Shown: piece by piece, positions 1 to 9,140 of the stretch
Numbering within the stretch: the first letter of the stretch is position 1
Layout of the letters: every line of letters begins with the position of its first letter
Origin: Methylibium rhizosphaerae
GTDB taxonomy: Bacteria > Pseudomonadota > Gammaproteobacteria > Burkholderiales > Burkholderiaceae_C
Length of the DNA: 64,000 nucleotides
Reading direction: 5' to 3'
Assembly: GCF_006386545.1 (NCBI RefSeq)
Contig: NZ_SWAR01000015.1
Span: 47,043 to 111,042, forward strand
Made by a program: the position numbers and the translations under genes
Notes under the pieces: model-generated
Told to the model about the DNA's origin: nothing
Database searches by the model: none
Seen by the model: only the letters and a program-made list of their open reading frames with translations

Positions 1-2
1 TC

Positions 3-1538
3 GACCTCGCCCAGCGCGGGCAGAAGGTGCTGCTGCTCGACAACGACAACCGCCTGTCCACCGGCTCGCGCGCCATCTGCTTCGCCAAGCGCACGCTGGA
101 GATCTGGGACCGCCTGGGTGTGGGCGATCGCATGGTGGCCAAGGGCGTGGGCTGGAACGTCGGCAAGGTGTTCTTCCGCGACGAGCTGCTCTACCGGTTC
201 GACCTGCTGCCCGAAGAGGGCCATGAACGGCCGGCCTTCATCAACCTGCAGCAGTACTACGCCGAGGCCTATCTCGTCGAGCGCGCCAGCGCATTGCCCA
301 ACCTCGAGATCCGCTGGAAGAACAACGTGGTCGCGCTGGAGCAGGGTGAGCGCGGCACCAGGCTCGGAATCGACACGCCCGACGGCCGCTATGAGCTGCT
401 GGCCGACTGGGTGGTGGCCTGCGACGGTTCGCGTTCGCCGCTGCGGGCCTTGGTGGGCGAAGCAAGCCACGGGCGGGTGTTCAAGGACCGCTTCCTGATC
501 GCCGACGTGCGCATGGAAGCGCCGCCCCGCGCGCTGGGCGGGCCGCGCACAGGCGAAGGCGCCAGTGTGGGGCATGACGCTCCTGCGGCCGAACGCTGGT
601 TCTGGTTCGACCCGCCGTTCCATCGCAACCAGAGCGTGCTGCTGCACATGCAGCCCGACGGTGTGTGGCGTATCGACTTCCAGCTCGGCTGGGACGCCGA
701 CCCCGAAGAAGAGAAGAAGCCCGGGAACATCATCCCGCGGGTGAAGGCGCTGCTCGGCGACGACGCGAAGTTCGAGCTCGAGTGGGCCAGCGTCTACACC
801 TTCGCCTGCCAGCGCATGGACCGCTTTCGCCTGGGGCGGGTGCTGTTCGCCGGCGACTCGGCCCACGGCGTGTCGCCGTTCGGTGCCCGTGGCGCCAACT
901 CCGGCGTGCAGGACGCGGAAAACCTCGCCTGGAAGCTCGACCTCGTGCTGCGCGGCGACGCGCCCGACGCCTTGCTCGACAGCTATGCGAGCGAGCGCGA
1001 ATACGCGGCCGACGAGAACATCCGCAACTCCACCCGGGCCACCGACTTCATCACGCCCAAGAGCGAGGTGTCGCGCCTGTTCCGCGATGCAGTGCTCGAC
1101 CTGGCGCGCCAGCACCCGTTCGCGCGCAAGCTGGTCAACAGCGGCAGGCTGTCGGTGCCGGCCACCCTGCACGACTCATCGCTCAACACGCCCGACACGG
1201 ACAGCTTCGAAGGCGCCATGGTGCCGGGCGCGCCGGCCGCCGATGCACCGCTGTCGATCGACGGCCGCCGGACCTGGCTGCTGCGCGAGCTGGCACAGGG
1301 CTTCACCCTGCTGGTGTGGGACGCGTTGCCTGCATGGGCCGACGGGCTGCCGCTGAAGCGGCTCGTGTTGTCGCCGGCGCAGGACCCGCAAGGCTGCCTG
1401 GCCCGGCGCTACGACCTGCAGCCGGGCACCGCCTACCTGCTGCGACCCGACCAGCATGTGTGCGCACGCTGGCGCCAGCCCGCCGAAGCCGTCGTGCGGG
1501 CGGCACTGGCCCGCGCCTGCGCGCTGCCGCCGCCATGA
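3..1538 (+). CDS. FAD-dependent aromatic-ring monooxygenase (5' end outside window)
   Basis: Flavoprotein hydroxylase of the PHBH/MhpA class, which adds one oxygen atom to a phenolic ring using NAD(P)H and FAD. The frame is open to the window edge and the first residues (DLAQRGQKVLLLDND) are the end of the N-terminal Rossmann FAD fold, so the GxGxxG motif lies upstream. Later motifs are intact: the DG pair in VVACDGSRSPLR and the FAD-ribityl GD motif in FAGDSAHGVSPFGARGANSG. The short C-terminal extension resembles the thioredoxin-like tail of MhpA-type enzymes. The stop overlaps an ATGA, and DUF2783, hmgA and fumarylacetoacetase follow, so I infer a hydroxylase feeding the homogentisate route. 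A hydroxyphenylacetate-type substrate is possible, but the sequence does not settle it. Confidence 0.85.
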   Translation, partial: DLAQRGQKVLLLDNDNRLSTGSRAICFAKRTLEIWDRLGVGDRMVAKGVGWNVGKVFFRDELLYRFDLLPEEGHERPAFINLQQYYAEAYLVERASALPNLEIRWKNNVVALEQGERGTRLGIDTPDGRYELLADWVVACDGSRSPLRALVGEASHGRVFKDRFLIADVRMEAPPRALGGPRTGEGASVGHDAPAAERWFWFDPPFHRNQSVLLHMQPDGVWRIDFQLGWDADPEEEKKPGNIIPRVKALLGDDAKFELEWASVYTFACQRMDRFRLGRVLFAGDSAHGVSPFGARGANSGVQDAENLAWKLDLVLRGDAPDALLDSYASEREYAADENIRNSTRATDFITPKSEVSRLFRDAVLDLARQHPFARKLVNSGRLSVPATLHDSSLNTPDTDSFEGAMVPGAPAADAPLSIDGRRTWLLRELAQGFTLLVWDALPAWADGLPLKRLVLSPAQDPQGCLARRYDLQPGTAYLLRPDQHVCARWRQPAEAVVRAALARACALPPP

Positions 1539-1549
1539 GGACACGCACC

Positions 1550-1759
1550 ATGCCGCTCATCACCGAACCCCACCTCGAAGCGCCCGACGACTTCTACGAA
1601 GCCTTGATCGACGCCCACAAGGACCTCGACGCAGCCGAAAGCCATGCGCTCAACGCCCGCCTCGTGCTGCTGCTGGCCAATCACATCGGATCGCTCGACG
1701 TGCTGAAGGAGGCGCTCGCCGCCGCACGCGCACGGTCCGTGGCCCCCGCATCGAATTGA
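1550..1759 (+). CDS. DUF2783 small protein
   Basis: A 69-residue acidic, helical protein with no signal peptide or membrane segment. The core ([19 protein letters not shown], then [14 protein letters not shown]) matches my memory of DUF2783, a family usually encoded between an FAD monooxygenase and homogentisate dioxygenase in Burkholderiales. I chose the ATG at 1550 because GAGG lies about 9 bases upstream. An in-frame ATG at 1535 overlaps the previous stop and would add five residues. The function is unknown. Its position between hydroxylase and dioxygenase suggests an accessory role in the pathway, which is inference. Confidence 0.8.
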   Translation: MPLITEPHLEAPDDFYEALIDAHKDLDAAESHALNARLVLLLANHIGSLDVLKEALAAARARSVAPASN

Positions 1760-1781
1760 ACCGACCGAAAGCAAACTGCTC

Positions 1782-3068
1782 ATGAACCCACGTCAATACC
1801 AATCAGGATTCGGCAACCAGTTCTCCACCGAGGCGGTCGAAGGCGCGCTGCCGCGCGGCCGCAACAGCCCGCAGAAGGTCTCCCTCGGCCTGTATGCCGA
1901 GCTGGTGTCGGGCAGTGCCTTCACCGCGCCGCGCGCCGAGAACCACCGCAGCTGGCTGTACCGACGCCAGCCCTCGGTGGTGACGAGCGGCTATGCGCCG
2001 TACGCGCAGCCCTTTCTCAAGACCGGCGCGAAGGCCGGCGTGGCGATGCCGCCCGACCCGTTGCGCTGGCACCCCGCGCCGATCCCCGAAACGCCGCTGG
2101 ACTTCGTGGACGGCCTGCGCACCGTCGTCGTCAATGGCGACCCGGATGCGCAATGCGGCATGGCCGCGCACCTGTACCTCGCCAACCGGTCGATGCAGCG
2201 GCGGGCCTTCGTCAATGCCGACGGCGAGATGCTGCTGGTGCCGCAGGAGGGCGAGATCACCATCACCACCGAGCTGGGCGTGCTGGACGTGAAGCCGGGC
2301 GAGGTGGCCCTGCTGCCGCGCGGCATCGCGTTCAAGGTCACGGTGGCCGGCCCCTCGCGCGGTTATGTCTGCGAAAACTACGGCGCGCCGTTCCGCCTGC
2401 CGGAGCTGGGGCCCATCGGCAGCAACGGCCTCGCGAACCCGCGCGACTTCCTGGCGCCGGTGGCTGCGTTCGAAGACGCGCAGGGCGACTACGAGATCGT
2501 CAAGAAGTACGGCGGGGCCCTGTGGCGCGCGACGCAGAAGCACACGCCGTTCAACGTCGTGGCCTGGCACGGCAACCTCGCGCCGCTGAAGTACGACACC
2601 GCCAACTTCATGACCATCGGCTCGATCAGCTTCGACCATCCGGATCCGTCGATCTTCACCGTGCTCACCTCGCCGTCGGACACGCCGGGCACGGCCAACT
2701 GCGACTTCGTGATCTTCCCGCCGCGCTGGATGGTGGCCGAGGACACCTTCCGGCCGCCGTGGTACCACCGAAACCTGATGAGCGAGTTCATGGGCCTGGT
2801 GTACGGGCAGTACGACGCCAAGCCCGAAGGCTTCAAGCCCGGCGGCATGAGCCTGCACAACTGCATGGTGCCGCACGGCCCCGACACCGAAGCCTTCGAC
2901 AAGGCGAGCAACGCGCCGCTGGCGCCGCACAAGCTCGACAACACGCTGGCCTTCATGTTCGAAAGCCGCTGGCGCTTCCACCCGACCGAGTTCGCGCTGA
3001 ACGAGGCGCCGCTGGACAAGGCCTATGCCGACTGCTGGGCCGGGCTGGGTGATCACTTCAAGGCCTGA
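1782..3068 (+). CDS. hmgA: Homogentisate 1,2-dioxygenase
   Basis: Non-haem Fe(II) ring-cleavage enzyme converting homogentisate to maleylacetoacetate, the central step of tyrosine and phenylacetate-type catabolism. At 428 residues it has the normal family length. Family signatures are clear: [13 protein letters not shown] at the N terminus, the [20 protein letters not shown] segment in the middle, and the metal-binding region [14 protein letters not shown] with the later [12 protein letters not shown]. It starts 22 bases after the DUF2783 stop and ends 6 bases before fumarylacetoacetase, so it sits in a tight operon with both. No maleylacetoacetate isomerase gene is seen in the window. Confidence 0.97.
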   Translation: MNPRQYQSGFGNQFSTEAVEGALPRGRNSPQKVSLGLYAELVSGSAFTAPRAENHRSWLYRRQPSVVTSGYAPYAQPFLKTGAKAGVAMPPDPLRWHPAPIPETPLDFVDGLRTVVVNGDPDAQCGMAAHLYLANRSMQRRAFVNADGEMLLVPQEGEITITTELGVLDVKPGEVALLPRGIAFKVTVAGPSRGYVCENYGAPFRLPELGPIGSNGLANPRDFLAPVAAFEDAQGDYEIVKKYGGALWRATQKHTPFNVVAWHGNLAPLKYDTANFMTIGSISFDHPDPSIFTVLTSPSDTPGTANCDFVIFPPRWMVAEDTFRPPWYHRNLMSEFMGLVYGQYDAKPEGFKPGGMSLHNCMVPHGPDTEAFDKASNAPLAPHKLDNTLAFMFESRWRFHPTEFALNEAPLDKAYADCWAGLGDHFKA

Positions 3069-3074
3069 GAGCAC

Positions 3075-4382
3075 ATGAGCGAGAACATGAACGACATCGA
3101 CTTCACCCACGACCCGGCACAACGAAGCTGGGTCACCTCGGCCAATGCCGACGCCACCGACTTCCCCCTCCAGAACCTGCCCTTCGGCCGCTTTCGCCGC
3201 GCGGGCGAGGCATGGCGGCTCGGCGTCGCCATTGGCGACCAGGTGCTCGACCTGCGCGCCGCCATGGCAGCCGGCTTGCCGCTCGATGCAACCCTCGGCA
3301 GCGACGTGCTCAACGACTTCATGGCGCTCGGCAAGGCGGCGCGTGTGCAGGCGAGGGCGCTGCTCTCACGGGCGCTCGCTGCCGGCAGTGCCGAAGAAGC
3401 CCGCCTGCGCAGCTGCCTCGTGCCGCAGCGCGAGGCCGAAATGAGCCTGCCCTGCCGCATCGGCGACTACACCGACTTCTACACCGGCATCCATCACGCC
3501 ACCACGGTGGGCAAGCTGTTCCGCCCGGACAACCCGCTACTGCCGAACTACAAGTGGGTGCCCATCGGCTACCACGGCCGTGTGTCGAGCCTCGGGGTCT
3601 CGGGCCAGCAGTTCCGCCGCCCCTTGGGGCAGTTCAAAGGCGAGGGCGACGAGCCGCAGTTCGGCCCGGCGAGGCGGCTCGACTACGAGCTCGAGGTGGG
3701 CGTGTTCGTCGGACGCGGCAATGCCCAGGGCGAGCCCAAGCCCATGGACGAGGCCGAGGACGACTGGTTCGGCATGGTGCTGCTCAACGACTGGTCGGCG
3801 CGCGACGTGCAGGCCTGGGAATACCAGCCGCTCGGGCCCTTCCTTTCCAAGAGCTTCGCCACCACCCTCTCGCCGTGGGTGGTGACGCGCGAGGCGCTGG
3901 AGCCGTTCCGCGTGCCGTTCGTGCGCCCGGCGGGCGATCCGCAACCCTTGCCCTATCTCGATTCGCCGGCCAACCGCGAACGCGGCGGCATCGACATCAC
4001 GCTCGAGGTGTGGCTCAAGACCGCTTCGATGAGCGAGCCGCAGCGCCTCACCGAAAGCAACTTCCGCGACGCCTACTGGACGGTGGCGCAGATGCTCGCC
4101 CACCACTCGAGCAACGGCTGCAACCTGCAGCCCGGCGACCTGCTGGGCAGCGGCACGCAGTCCGGCGCGCAGCCCGGGCAGGGCGGCTCGCTGCTGGAGC
4201 TCACCGGTGGCGGCAAGCAGCCGCTTTCGCTCGCCGGCGGTGAAACGCGCACCTTCCTCGACGATGGCGACACGGTGGAGCTGCGCGCCCATTGCCAGCG
4301 TGCCGGGGCTCGCCGCATCGGCTTCGGCGTGTGTGCGGCTACCGTGCTGCCCCCGCAGTCGGCTCCGGTGCAGTCCCATTGA
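3075..4382 (+). CDS. fahA: Fumarylacetoacetase
   Basis: Hydrolyses fumarylacetoacetate to fumarate and acetoacetate, the last step of homogentisate breakdown. The 435-residue length is right for the family. Visible signatures are DYTDFYTGIHHATTVGKLFR and YHGRVSSLGVSG in the N-terminal and central parts, the metal/active-site stretch DYELEVGVFVGRGN, and LLNDWSARDVQAWEYQPLGP. The start lies 6 bases after the hmgA stop. An alternative ATG four codons downstream cannot be excluded. It is the last catabolic gene before the 156-base gap that precedes the TRAP transporter. Confidence 0.96.
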   Translation: MSENMNDIDFTHDPAQRSWVTSANADATDFPLQNLPFGRFRRAGEAWRLGVAIGDQVLDLRAAMAAGLPLDATLGSDVLNDFMALGKAARVQARALLSRALAAGSAEEARLRSCLVPQREAEMSLPCRIGDYTDFYTGIHHATTVGKLFRPDNPLLPNYKWVPIGYHGRVSSLGVSGQQFRRPLGQFKGEGDEPQFGPARRLDYELEVGVFVGRGNAQGEPKPMDEAEDDWFGMVLLNDWSARDVQAWEYQPLGPFLSKSFATTLSPWVVTREALEPFRVPFVRPAGDPQPLPYLDSPANRERGGIDITLEVWLKTASMSEPQRLTESNFRDAYWTVAQMLAHHSSNGCNLQPGDLLGSGTQSGAQPGQGGSLLELTGGGKQPLSLAGGETRTFLDDGDTVELRAHCQRAGARRIGFGVCAATVLPPQSAPVQSH

Positions 4383-4428
4383 CGCCAGGCAAGCCGGTCA
4401 CTAGAGTTTGTTCATTATCTGACCACCG

Positions 4429-4443
4429 GTTCGCAATAAGAAC
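4429..4443. promoter_or_regulatory. Candidate GTTC-N7-GAAC operator upstream of the TRAP operon
   Basis: In the 156-base gap between fumarylacetoacetase and the TRAP binding-protein gene, bases 4429-4443 read GTTCGCAATAAGAAC, an interrupted palindrome with 4-base arms. A second GTTC lies at 4410-4413. This layout resembles operators of IclR-type regulators of aromatic catabolism, but no regulator gene is in the window and the arms are short. The rest of the gap (4383-4538) shows an AGGAG ribosome-binding site ahead of 4539 and nothing else I can name. Confidence 0.25.
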
Positions 4444-4538
4444 ACGTTGCGAGCCGGTGACCCAAGGTTTGTCTTGATCCCAACGACAGGCGAAGCGGCG
4501 AGACTCGCTGCCATTCGCTTGCAACCCAGGAGACTCGA

Positions 4539-5570
4539 ATGACCCGATTCCTCAAGCAGGGCCTGGTGGCCGCGCTCGCCCTGGCGGGCGCTGCGGCGGC
4601 CGGCGCCCAGGAAGTGACCCTCAAGTTCAACCACATCTGGAATCCCACCGCGATGGCGTCGGTGCGGGTGATCCAGCCGTGGTGCGACAAGGTCGCCGCC
4701 GAATCGGCCGGCAAGATGAAGTGCCAGGTGTTCCCGGCCATGTCGCTGGGCGGCACGCCGCCCCAGCTGGTCGACCAGGTGCGTGACGGCGTGGCCGACC
4801 TCGTGATCACGCTGCCGGGCTACACCGCCGGCCGCTTCCCGGTGATGGAGGTCTTCGAGCTGCCCTTCATGACCAGCTCGGCCGAGGCCGGCGCGCAGGC
4901 GGCCTGGGACTTCCACCACAAGTACGCCGCCAAGGAATTCCCAGGCACCAAGCTGCTGGCCATGTGGGTCCATGACGAAGGCTACGTGCACACCCGCGAC
5001 AAGCCGGTCAAGACCATGGCCGACTTCAAGGGCCTGAAGATGCGCGCGCCCACGCGGCAGACCAACAAGCTGCTCACCGCCCTGGGCGCCACGCCGGTGG
5101 GCATGCCGCTGCCGGCGATTCCCGACGCGGTGAGCAAGGGCACGATCGACGGCTTCCTGCTGCCGTGGGAAGTGATCCCGTCGGTGAAGCTGCAGGAGAT
5201 GGTGAAGTACCACAGCGAGACCGACCCGTCCCGCCCGGCGCTGTACAGCGCGGTGTTCATCTTCGGCATGAACCAGGCCAAGTACGACAGCCTGCCGCCC
5301 GACCTCAAGAAGGTGATCGACAACAACAGCGGCCCGCAGCTCACGAAGCAGATCGGCAAGATCTGGGACGAGAGCGCCGCACCGGGCCGCAAGAGCGCCA
5401 CCGACCGAGGCAACAACTTCTACATGATCCCCGCGGCCGAACTCGACAACTGGATCAAGGCCAGCGCACCGCTGTACGACGACTGGGTGGCCGACATGAA
5501 CAAGCGCGGCCTGCCGGGCAAGCAGATGCTCGACGACGCCCGCGCCCTGCTGGCCAAGTACAAGAAGTAA
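4539..5570 (+). CDS. dctP: TRAP transporter periplasmic solute-binding protein (DctP family)
   Basis: Periplasmic receptor that delivers an organic acid to the DctQ-DctM permease. It has 343 residues. A Sec signal peptide is evident: a short positive start, a hydrophobic core about residues 8-21, and a cleavage site near AGAQ-E. The mature part has the DctP fold signatures, including the TLPGYTAGRFPVMEVFELPF segment and the conserved arginine stretch MRAPTRQTNKLLTALGATPVGMPL, whose arginine normally binds the ligand carboxylate. AGGAG lies just ahead of the ATG. Linkage to homogentisate genes suggests uptake of an aromatic or related acid, which is inference. Confidence 0.93.
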   Translation: MTRFLKQGLVAALALAGAAAAGAQEVTLKFNHIWNPTAMASVRVIQPWCDKVAAESAGKMKCQVFPAMSLGGTPPQLVDQVRDGVADLVITLPGYTAGRFPVMEVFELPFMTSSAEAGAQAAWDFHHKYAAKEFPGTKLLAMWVHDEGYVHTRDKPVKTMADFKGLKMRAPTRQTNKLLTALGATPVGMPLPAIPDAVSKGTIDGFLLPWEVIPSVKLQEMVKYHSETDPSRPALYSAVFIFGMNQAKYDSLPPDLKKVIDNNSGPQLTKQIGKIWDESAAPGRKSATDRGNNFYMIPAAELDNWIKASAPLYDDWVADMNKRGLPGKQMLDDARALLAKYKK

Positions 5571-5594
5571 GCGACACGCGCAGCAGGGAGCAGG

Positions 5595-5616
5595 GGGCGC
5601 GGCCTGGGCCGCGCCC
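5595..5616 (+). terminator. Strong intercistronic hairpin between dctP and dctQ
   Basis: GGGCGCGGCC at 5595-5604 pairs perfectly with GGCCGCGCCC at 5607-5616 around a 2-base centre, with no run of T after it. In operons of binding-protein transporters, a hairpin without a U tract after the receptor gene commonly protects the receptor mRNA and lowers permease expression. I read it as such an element and not as a full terminator. Confidence 0.5.
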
Positions 5617-5637
5617 TTCGTTGAGGAGAGAGTCTTC

Positions 5638-6132
5638 ATGCCGGTCTTCTTGCGCCGCCTCGCGGTGCTGTTTGCCATCGCGGGCTGCCTGGTGGCCTGC
5701 GCAACGGCGCTGACGACGGTGACCAGCGTCACCGGCCGCGCCACGATGTCGGCGCCCATCCAGGGCGACGTCGAGCTCACCCAGCTGGGCATCGCACTCG
5801 CCATCGCGCTGTGCCTGCCATGGGCGCAGCTGCGCGGCAGCAACATCATCGTGGACTTCTTCACCCAGGCAGCGCGCGAACGCACGCTGCGCTGGCTCGA
5901 TGCCCTGGGCGCCTTCCTGCTTGCTCTGATGGTGGGCGTGCTCGCCTGGCGCACCGCCGCCGGCGCGCTGGCCGTGCACGAAGCCCAGGAGACCACCATG
6001 ATCCTCGGCCTGCCCATGTGGTGGAGCTACGCGGTGCTGGCGCCGGGCTTTGCGCTCACTGCGGTGATCGCGCTCGTGCAGGTGGTGCTGCACCTCACGG
6101 GCCGCGAGATCCATCCCGGGGCGCATTCATGA
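5638..6132 (+). CDS. dctQ: TRAP transporter small permease subunit (DctQ family)
   Basis: A 164-residue inner-membrane protein with four predicted membrane segments, roughly residues 9-30, 50-70, 86-108 and 128-150. It shows the typical DctQ stretch around LPWAQLRGSNIIVDFF after helix 2. It forms the membrane complex with the large permease and the binding protein, driving uptake with an ion gradient. GAGGAGAG lies a few bases before the ATG. The stop overlaps the next gene's ATG by four bases (ATGA), indicating translational coupling to dctM. Confidence 0.9.
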   Translation: MPVFLRRLAVLFAIAGCLVACATALTTVTSVTGRATMSAPIQGDVELTQLGIALAIALCLPWAQLRGSNIIVDFFTQAARERTLRWLDALGAFLLALMVGVLAWRTAAGALAVHEAQETTMILGLPMWWSYAVLAPGFALTAVIALVQVVLHLTGREIHPGAHS

Positions 6133-7454
6133 GCGGAGGAACGATCGGCCTCGTGATGTTCGGCGCCATGCTCGCGCTGATGGCCATTCGCGTGCCCATT
6201 GCCGCGGCGATGTTCATTCCCGGTGCCGTCGGCTACTGGGCCATGACCAACGACCTCGCGCTGCTCAACGCGCTCAAGGGTTCGGCGGTGGCGCGGCTCA
6301 CGGTCTACGACCTGAGCGTGATTCCGCTGTTCCTGCTGATGGGGCAGTTCGCCACGCAGGGCGGCTTGTCGCGGGCCTTGTTCAAGGCGGCCGCGGCCTT
6401 CGTCGGCCACATCCGCGGCGGGCTGGCCATGGCGGCCATCCTGGCGGCGGCAGCCTTCGGCGCCGTGTGCGGCTCCTCGGTGGCCACCTCGGCCACCATC
6501 ACGCAGGTGGCCTACCCGGAGATGAAGGCCCACGGCTACCACGGCCGCCTCTCCACCGCCGCGCTGGCCACCGGCGGCACGCTGGGCATCCTCATTCCGC
6601 CGTCCGTGCCGCTGGTGGTGTACGCCATCCTCACCGAACAGAACATCGCCAAGCTGTTTGCCGCGGCCATGGTGCCCGGGCTCATCGCCACGCTGGGCTA
6701 CGTGGTCGTGATCAGCCTGTACTGCCGCGTGCGCCCCGAGCTTGCCACCCCGAGCGAGCCGCTGCCCTGGAGCGAGCGCATGCGCGCGCTGCTGGGCGTG
6801 TGGCCCATTGCACTGATCTTCGTCGTCGTGTTCGGCGGCATCTACGGCGGCGTGTTCTCGCCCACCGAAGGCGCGGCGGTCGGCGCGGTGAGCACCTTCG
6901 TGCTCGGCCTCGCCAAACGCGAACTCACGCTCGAAGGCGTGAAGCGCAGCTTCCTCGGCACGGCCGAAACCTCGGCCATGGTGTTCATGATCTTCCTGGG
7001 CGCCGACATGATGAACTCGTCGCTCGCCCTCACGCAGATGCCCGCGCGGCTGGCCGAGTGGGTGGGCCACCTGCAGGTCGACCCGCTGCTCATCGTGGCC
7101 AGCGTGCTCGTGTTCTACGTGGTCCTCGGCTGCGTGATGGACGAGCTGTCCATGCTGCTGCTCACCATCCCGGTGATCTTTCCGACCGTGATGGCGCTCG
7201 ACCTGTGGGGCCTGGCGCCCGAAGCCAAGGCCATCTGGTTCGGCGTGCTGGTGCTGTGCACGGTCGGCGTCGGGCTCATCGCGCCGCCGGTGGGGCTCAA
7301 CGTCTACGTGGTCAACAGCATGGCGCGCGAAGTGCCCATGAGCGAAACCTACAAGGGAGTCTTTCCCTTCCTCGCCAGCGACACGGTGCGTGTGGTGCTG
7401 ATGCTCTTCTTCCCGGCCATCTCGTTGTGGCTGGTGAACGTGCTGTTCAAGTAG
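6129..7454 (+). CDS. dctM: TRAP transporter large permease subunit (DctM family)
   Basis: The 441-residue channel-forming subunit of the TRAP transporter, with about a dozen hydrophobic segments. Diagnostic stretches are the glycine- and serine-rich GAVCGSSVATSATITQVAYP and TGGTLGILIPPSVPLVVYA, plus GLIAPPVGLNVYVVN near the C terminus. I placed the start at the ATG that overlaps the dctQ stop by four bases, because it gives the normal family N terminus. Substrate specificity is set by the binding protein and is not known. No terminator with a T run is evident after it. Confidence 0.93.
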   Translation: MSGGTIGLVMFGAMLALMAIRVPIAAAMFIPGAVGYWAMTNDLALLNALKGSAVARLTVYDLSVIPLFLLMGQFATQGGLSRALFKAAAAFVGHIRGGLAMAAILAAAAFGAVCGSSVATSATITQVAYPEMKAHGYHGRLSTAALATGGTLGILIPPSVPLVVYAILTEQNIAKLFAAAMVPGLIATLGYVVVISLYCRVRPELATPSEPLPWSERMRALLGVWPIALIFVVVFGGIYGGVFSPTEGAAVGAVSTFVLGLAKRELTLEGVKRSFLGTAETSAMVFMIFLGADMMNSSLALTQMPARLAEWVGHLQVDPLLIVASVLVFYVVLGCVMDELSMLLLTIPVIFPTVMALDLWGLAPEAKAIWFGVLVLCTVGVGLIAPPVGLNVYVVNSMAREVPMSETYKGVFPFLASDTVRVVLMLFFPAISLWLVNVLFK

Positions 7455-7505
7455 TCCGCAGGTCGTCGTGGTGCCCATGGGCACGGGGCTTGCCGGTTCA
7501 GCCGC

Positions 7506-7754
7506 ATGAAGCCCCGCCCGCACAAGCCCGGCCCCGGCGCCGGCAACTCCGCTTCCGACTCCGCGGCCGTGTCACCCGGCCGGGCCGCGCAGTCGCGGCC
7601 CGGTGCCGACGAAGGCGCGGCACAAGGTTCCGACTGGCTGCAGGAGCGCAGGCACGACGGCACGCCGCCGCCGCCGGGCGTCGACGTGTCCAGCGAAGCC
7701 GAGCAGGCCCGCAACAAGGCGCGCGTGCGCGAGTCGAAACGCGGTTCGTACTGA
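7506..7754 (+). CDS. Hypothetical small disordered protein
   Basis: An 82-residue frame rich in Pro, Gly, Ser, Arg and Asp, ending in a charged helix-like stretch (SSEAEQARNKARVRESKRGSY). There is no signal peptide, membrane segment or recognisable domain. Third codon positions are strongly G/C like those of neighbouring real genes, which supports coding. No convincing ribosome-binding site is visible, which weakens the case. It fills most of the 333-base interval between the TRAP operon and the antiporter gene. Function unknown. Confidence 0.45.
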   Translation: MKPRPHKPGPGAGNSASDSAAVSPGRAAQSRPGADEGAAQGSDWLQERRHDGTPPPPGVDVSSEAEQARNKARVRESKRGSY

Positions 7755-7787
7755 CGCACCGGCGCCGCGGCGCTGCGGGGTGACGCC

Positions 7788-9032
7788 ATGCTCGTCTGGT
7801 GGTTCGTCATCGTCGGCGCGCTGTTGATCCTGATGGCGCTGCTGGCGGCCTATGTGGAACGGCTGCCGCTCAATGCCGCGGTGATCTATCTGGCCATCGG
7901 CTATGCGCTCGGCCTGCCGGCCGCCGGCATGCTGCAGGTCGACGCGCTGGCCGATGCCCGCACGCTCGAACTCGCGTTCGAGGTCACGGTGCTGATCTCG
8001 CTGTTCACCGTGGGGCTCAAGCTGCGGGTGCCCTTCGCCTACACCTTGTGGCTGCTGCCCATTCGCCTGGCCACCGTGTCGATGCTGCTGACCATCGCGC
8101 TGGTCGCGGCCGCCGCCTGGTGGCTGGCGGGCTTGCGCTGGGAGCTCGCGCTGCTGCTGGGCGCAGTGCTCGCGCCCACCGACCCGGTGCTCGCCTCCGA
8201 CGTGCAGATGCGCGACCCGGCCGACAAGGACCGGGCGCGCTTCAGCCTCACCGCGGAGGGCGGCCTCAACGACGGCACCGCCTTTCCGGTCGTGATGCTC
8301 GCGCTGTACCTGCTGCAGACGCAGGACGAGGGCGGCGGTGCCTTGCTGCTGCGCTGGTTCGCGTTCGACGTGGTGTGGGCGGTCGCCTGCGGCCTGGCGG
8401 TCGGCTGGGGGCTGGCGCAGGCGGTCGGGCGGCTGGTGCTGCGGCTGCGCAGCCATGTCGCTGCACCAGAAGGGCTGGAGATGTTCCTGTCGCTCGGGCT
8501 CATCGCCTTCAGCTACGGCGTGGCGCAACTGCTCGACGGCCTGGGCTTCCTGGCCGTGCTGGCCGCGGGCGTGTCGATGCGGCGCTTCGAGGTGCGCGCA
8601 CGCGAGCGCGGGGTGGCGGCTTCGGACCGGCGGGCCCCGGTGGAAATGGTCAACGAGGTGGTGGGCATCAACGAGCGCATCGAGCGGCTGGCCGAGCTGG
8701 GCGCCGTGCTGCTGATCGGCGGCCTGCTGGCCGCCGGCAACTTCAGCTGGTTGGGGCTGGCCCTGGCCGCGCTGCTGTTCTTCGTGGCCCGGCCGCTGTC
8801 GGTGTGGGCGGTGCTGCGCAGCGAGCGCACCTCGCGCGCGCAGCGCTGGATGGTGGCCTGGTTCGGCGTGCGCGGCGTGGGCTCGATGTACTACCTGATG
8901 TATGCCGCCGGTCATGGCATCGACGCGGCGGCTGCCCGGGAGCTATCGGCCATCGTGGTCACGGTGGTGGCGGCCTCCATCGTGGTGTACGGCATCACTG
9001 CCACCCCGCTGATGCAGCGCTACCGGCCTTAG
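7788..9032 (+). CDS. Cation:proton antiporter, CPA1/NhaP type
   Basis: A 414-residue inner-membrane protein with about 12 hydrophobic segments, expected to exchange Na+ or K+ for protons. The two CPA1 signatures are present: LLGAVLAPTDPVLASDVQ, with the transport aspartate in the PTDP motif, and the TAEGGLNDGTAFPVV element. A conserved C-terminal stretch WFGVRGVGSMYYLMYA matches NhaP-like proteins. There is no long cytoplasmic regulatory tail. The ion specificity cannot be read from sequence. Confidence 0.9.
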   Translation: MLVWWFVIVGALLILMALLAAYVERLPLNAAVIYLAIGYALGLPAAGMLQVDALADARTLELAFEVTVLISLFTVGLKLRVPFAYTLWLLPIRLATVSMLLTIALVAAAAWWLAGLRWELALLLGAVLAPTDPVLASDVQMRDPADKDRARFSLTAEGGLNDGTAFPVVMLALYLLQTQDEGGGALLLRWFAFDVVWAVACGLAVGWGLAQAVGRLVLRLRSHVAAPEGLEMFLSLGLIAFSYGVAQLLDGLGFLAVLAAGVSMRRFEVRARERGVAASDRRAPVEMVNEVVGINERIERLAELGAVLLIGGLLAAGNFSWLGLALAALLFFVARPLSVWAVLRSERTSRAQRWMVAWFGVRGVGSMYYLMYAAGHGIDAAAARELSAIVVTVVAASIVVYGITATPLMQRYRP

Positions 9033-9140
9033 CGCGTCGTTACCGGCCCCGGGCTCCTAGCGCCACTGCCTATTGGTCGAAGCGTCCCCCGTGGGCAGAA
9101 TGCCTCGCGTCGCGTTCACCCAATCCCGAAAGGACCCGCA

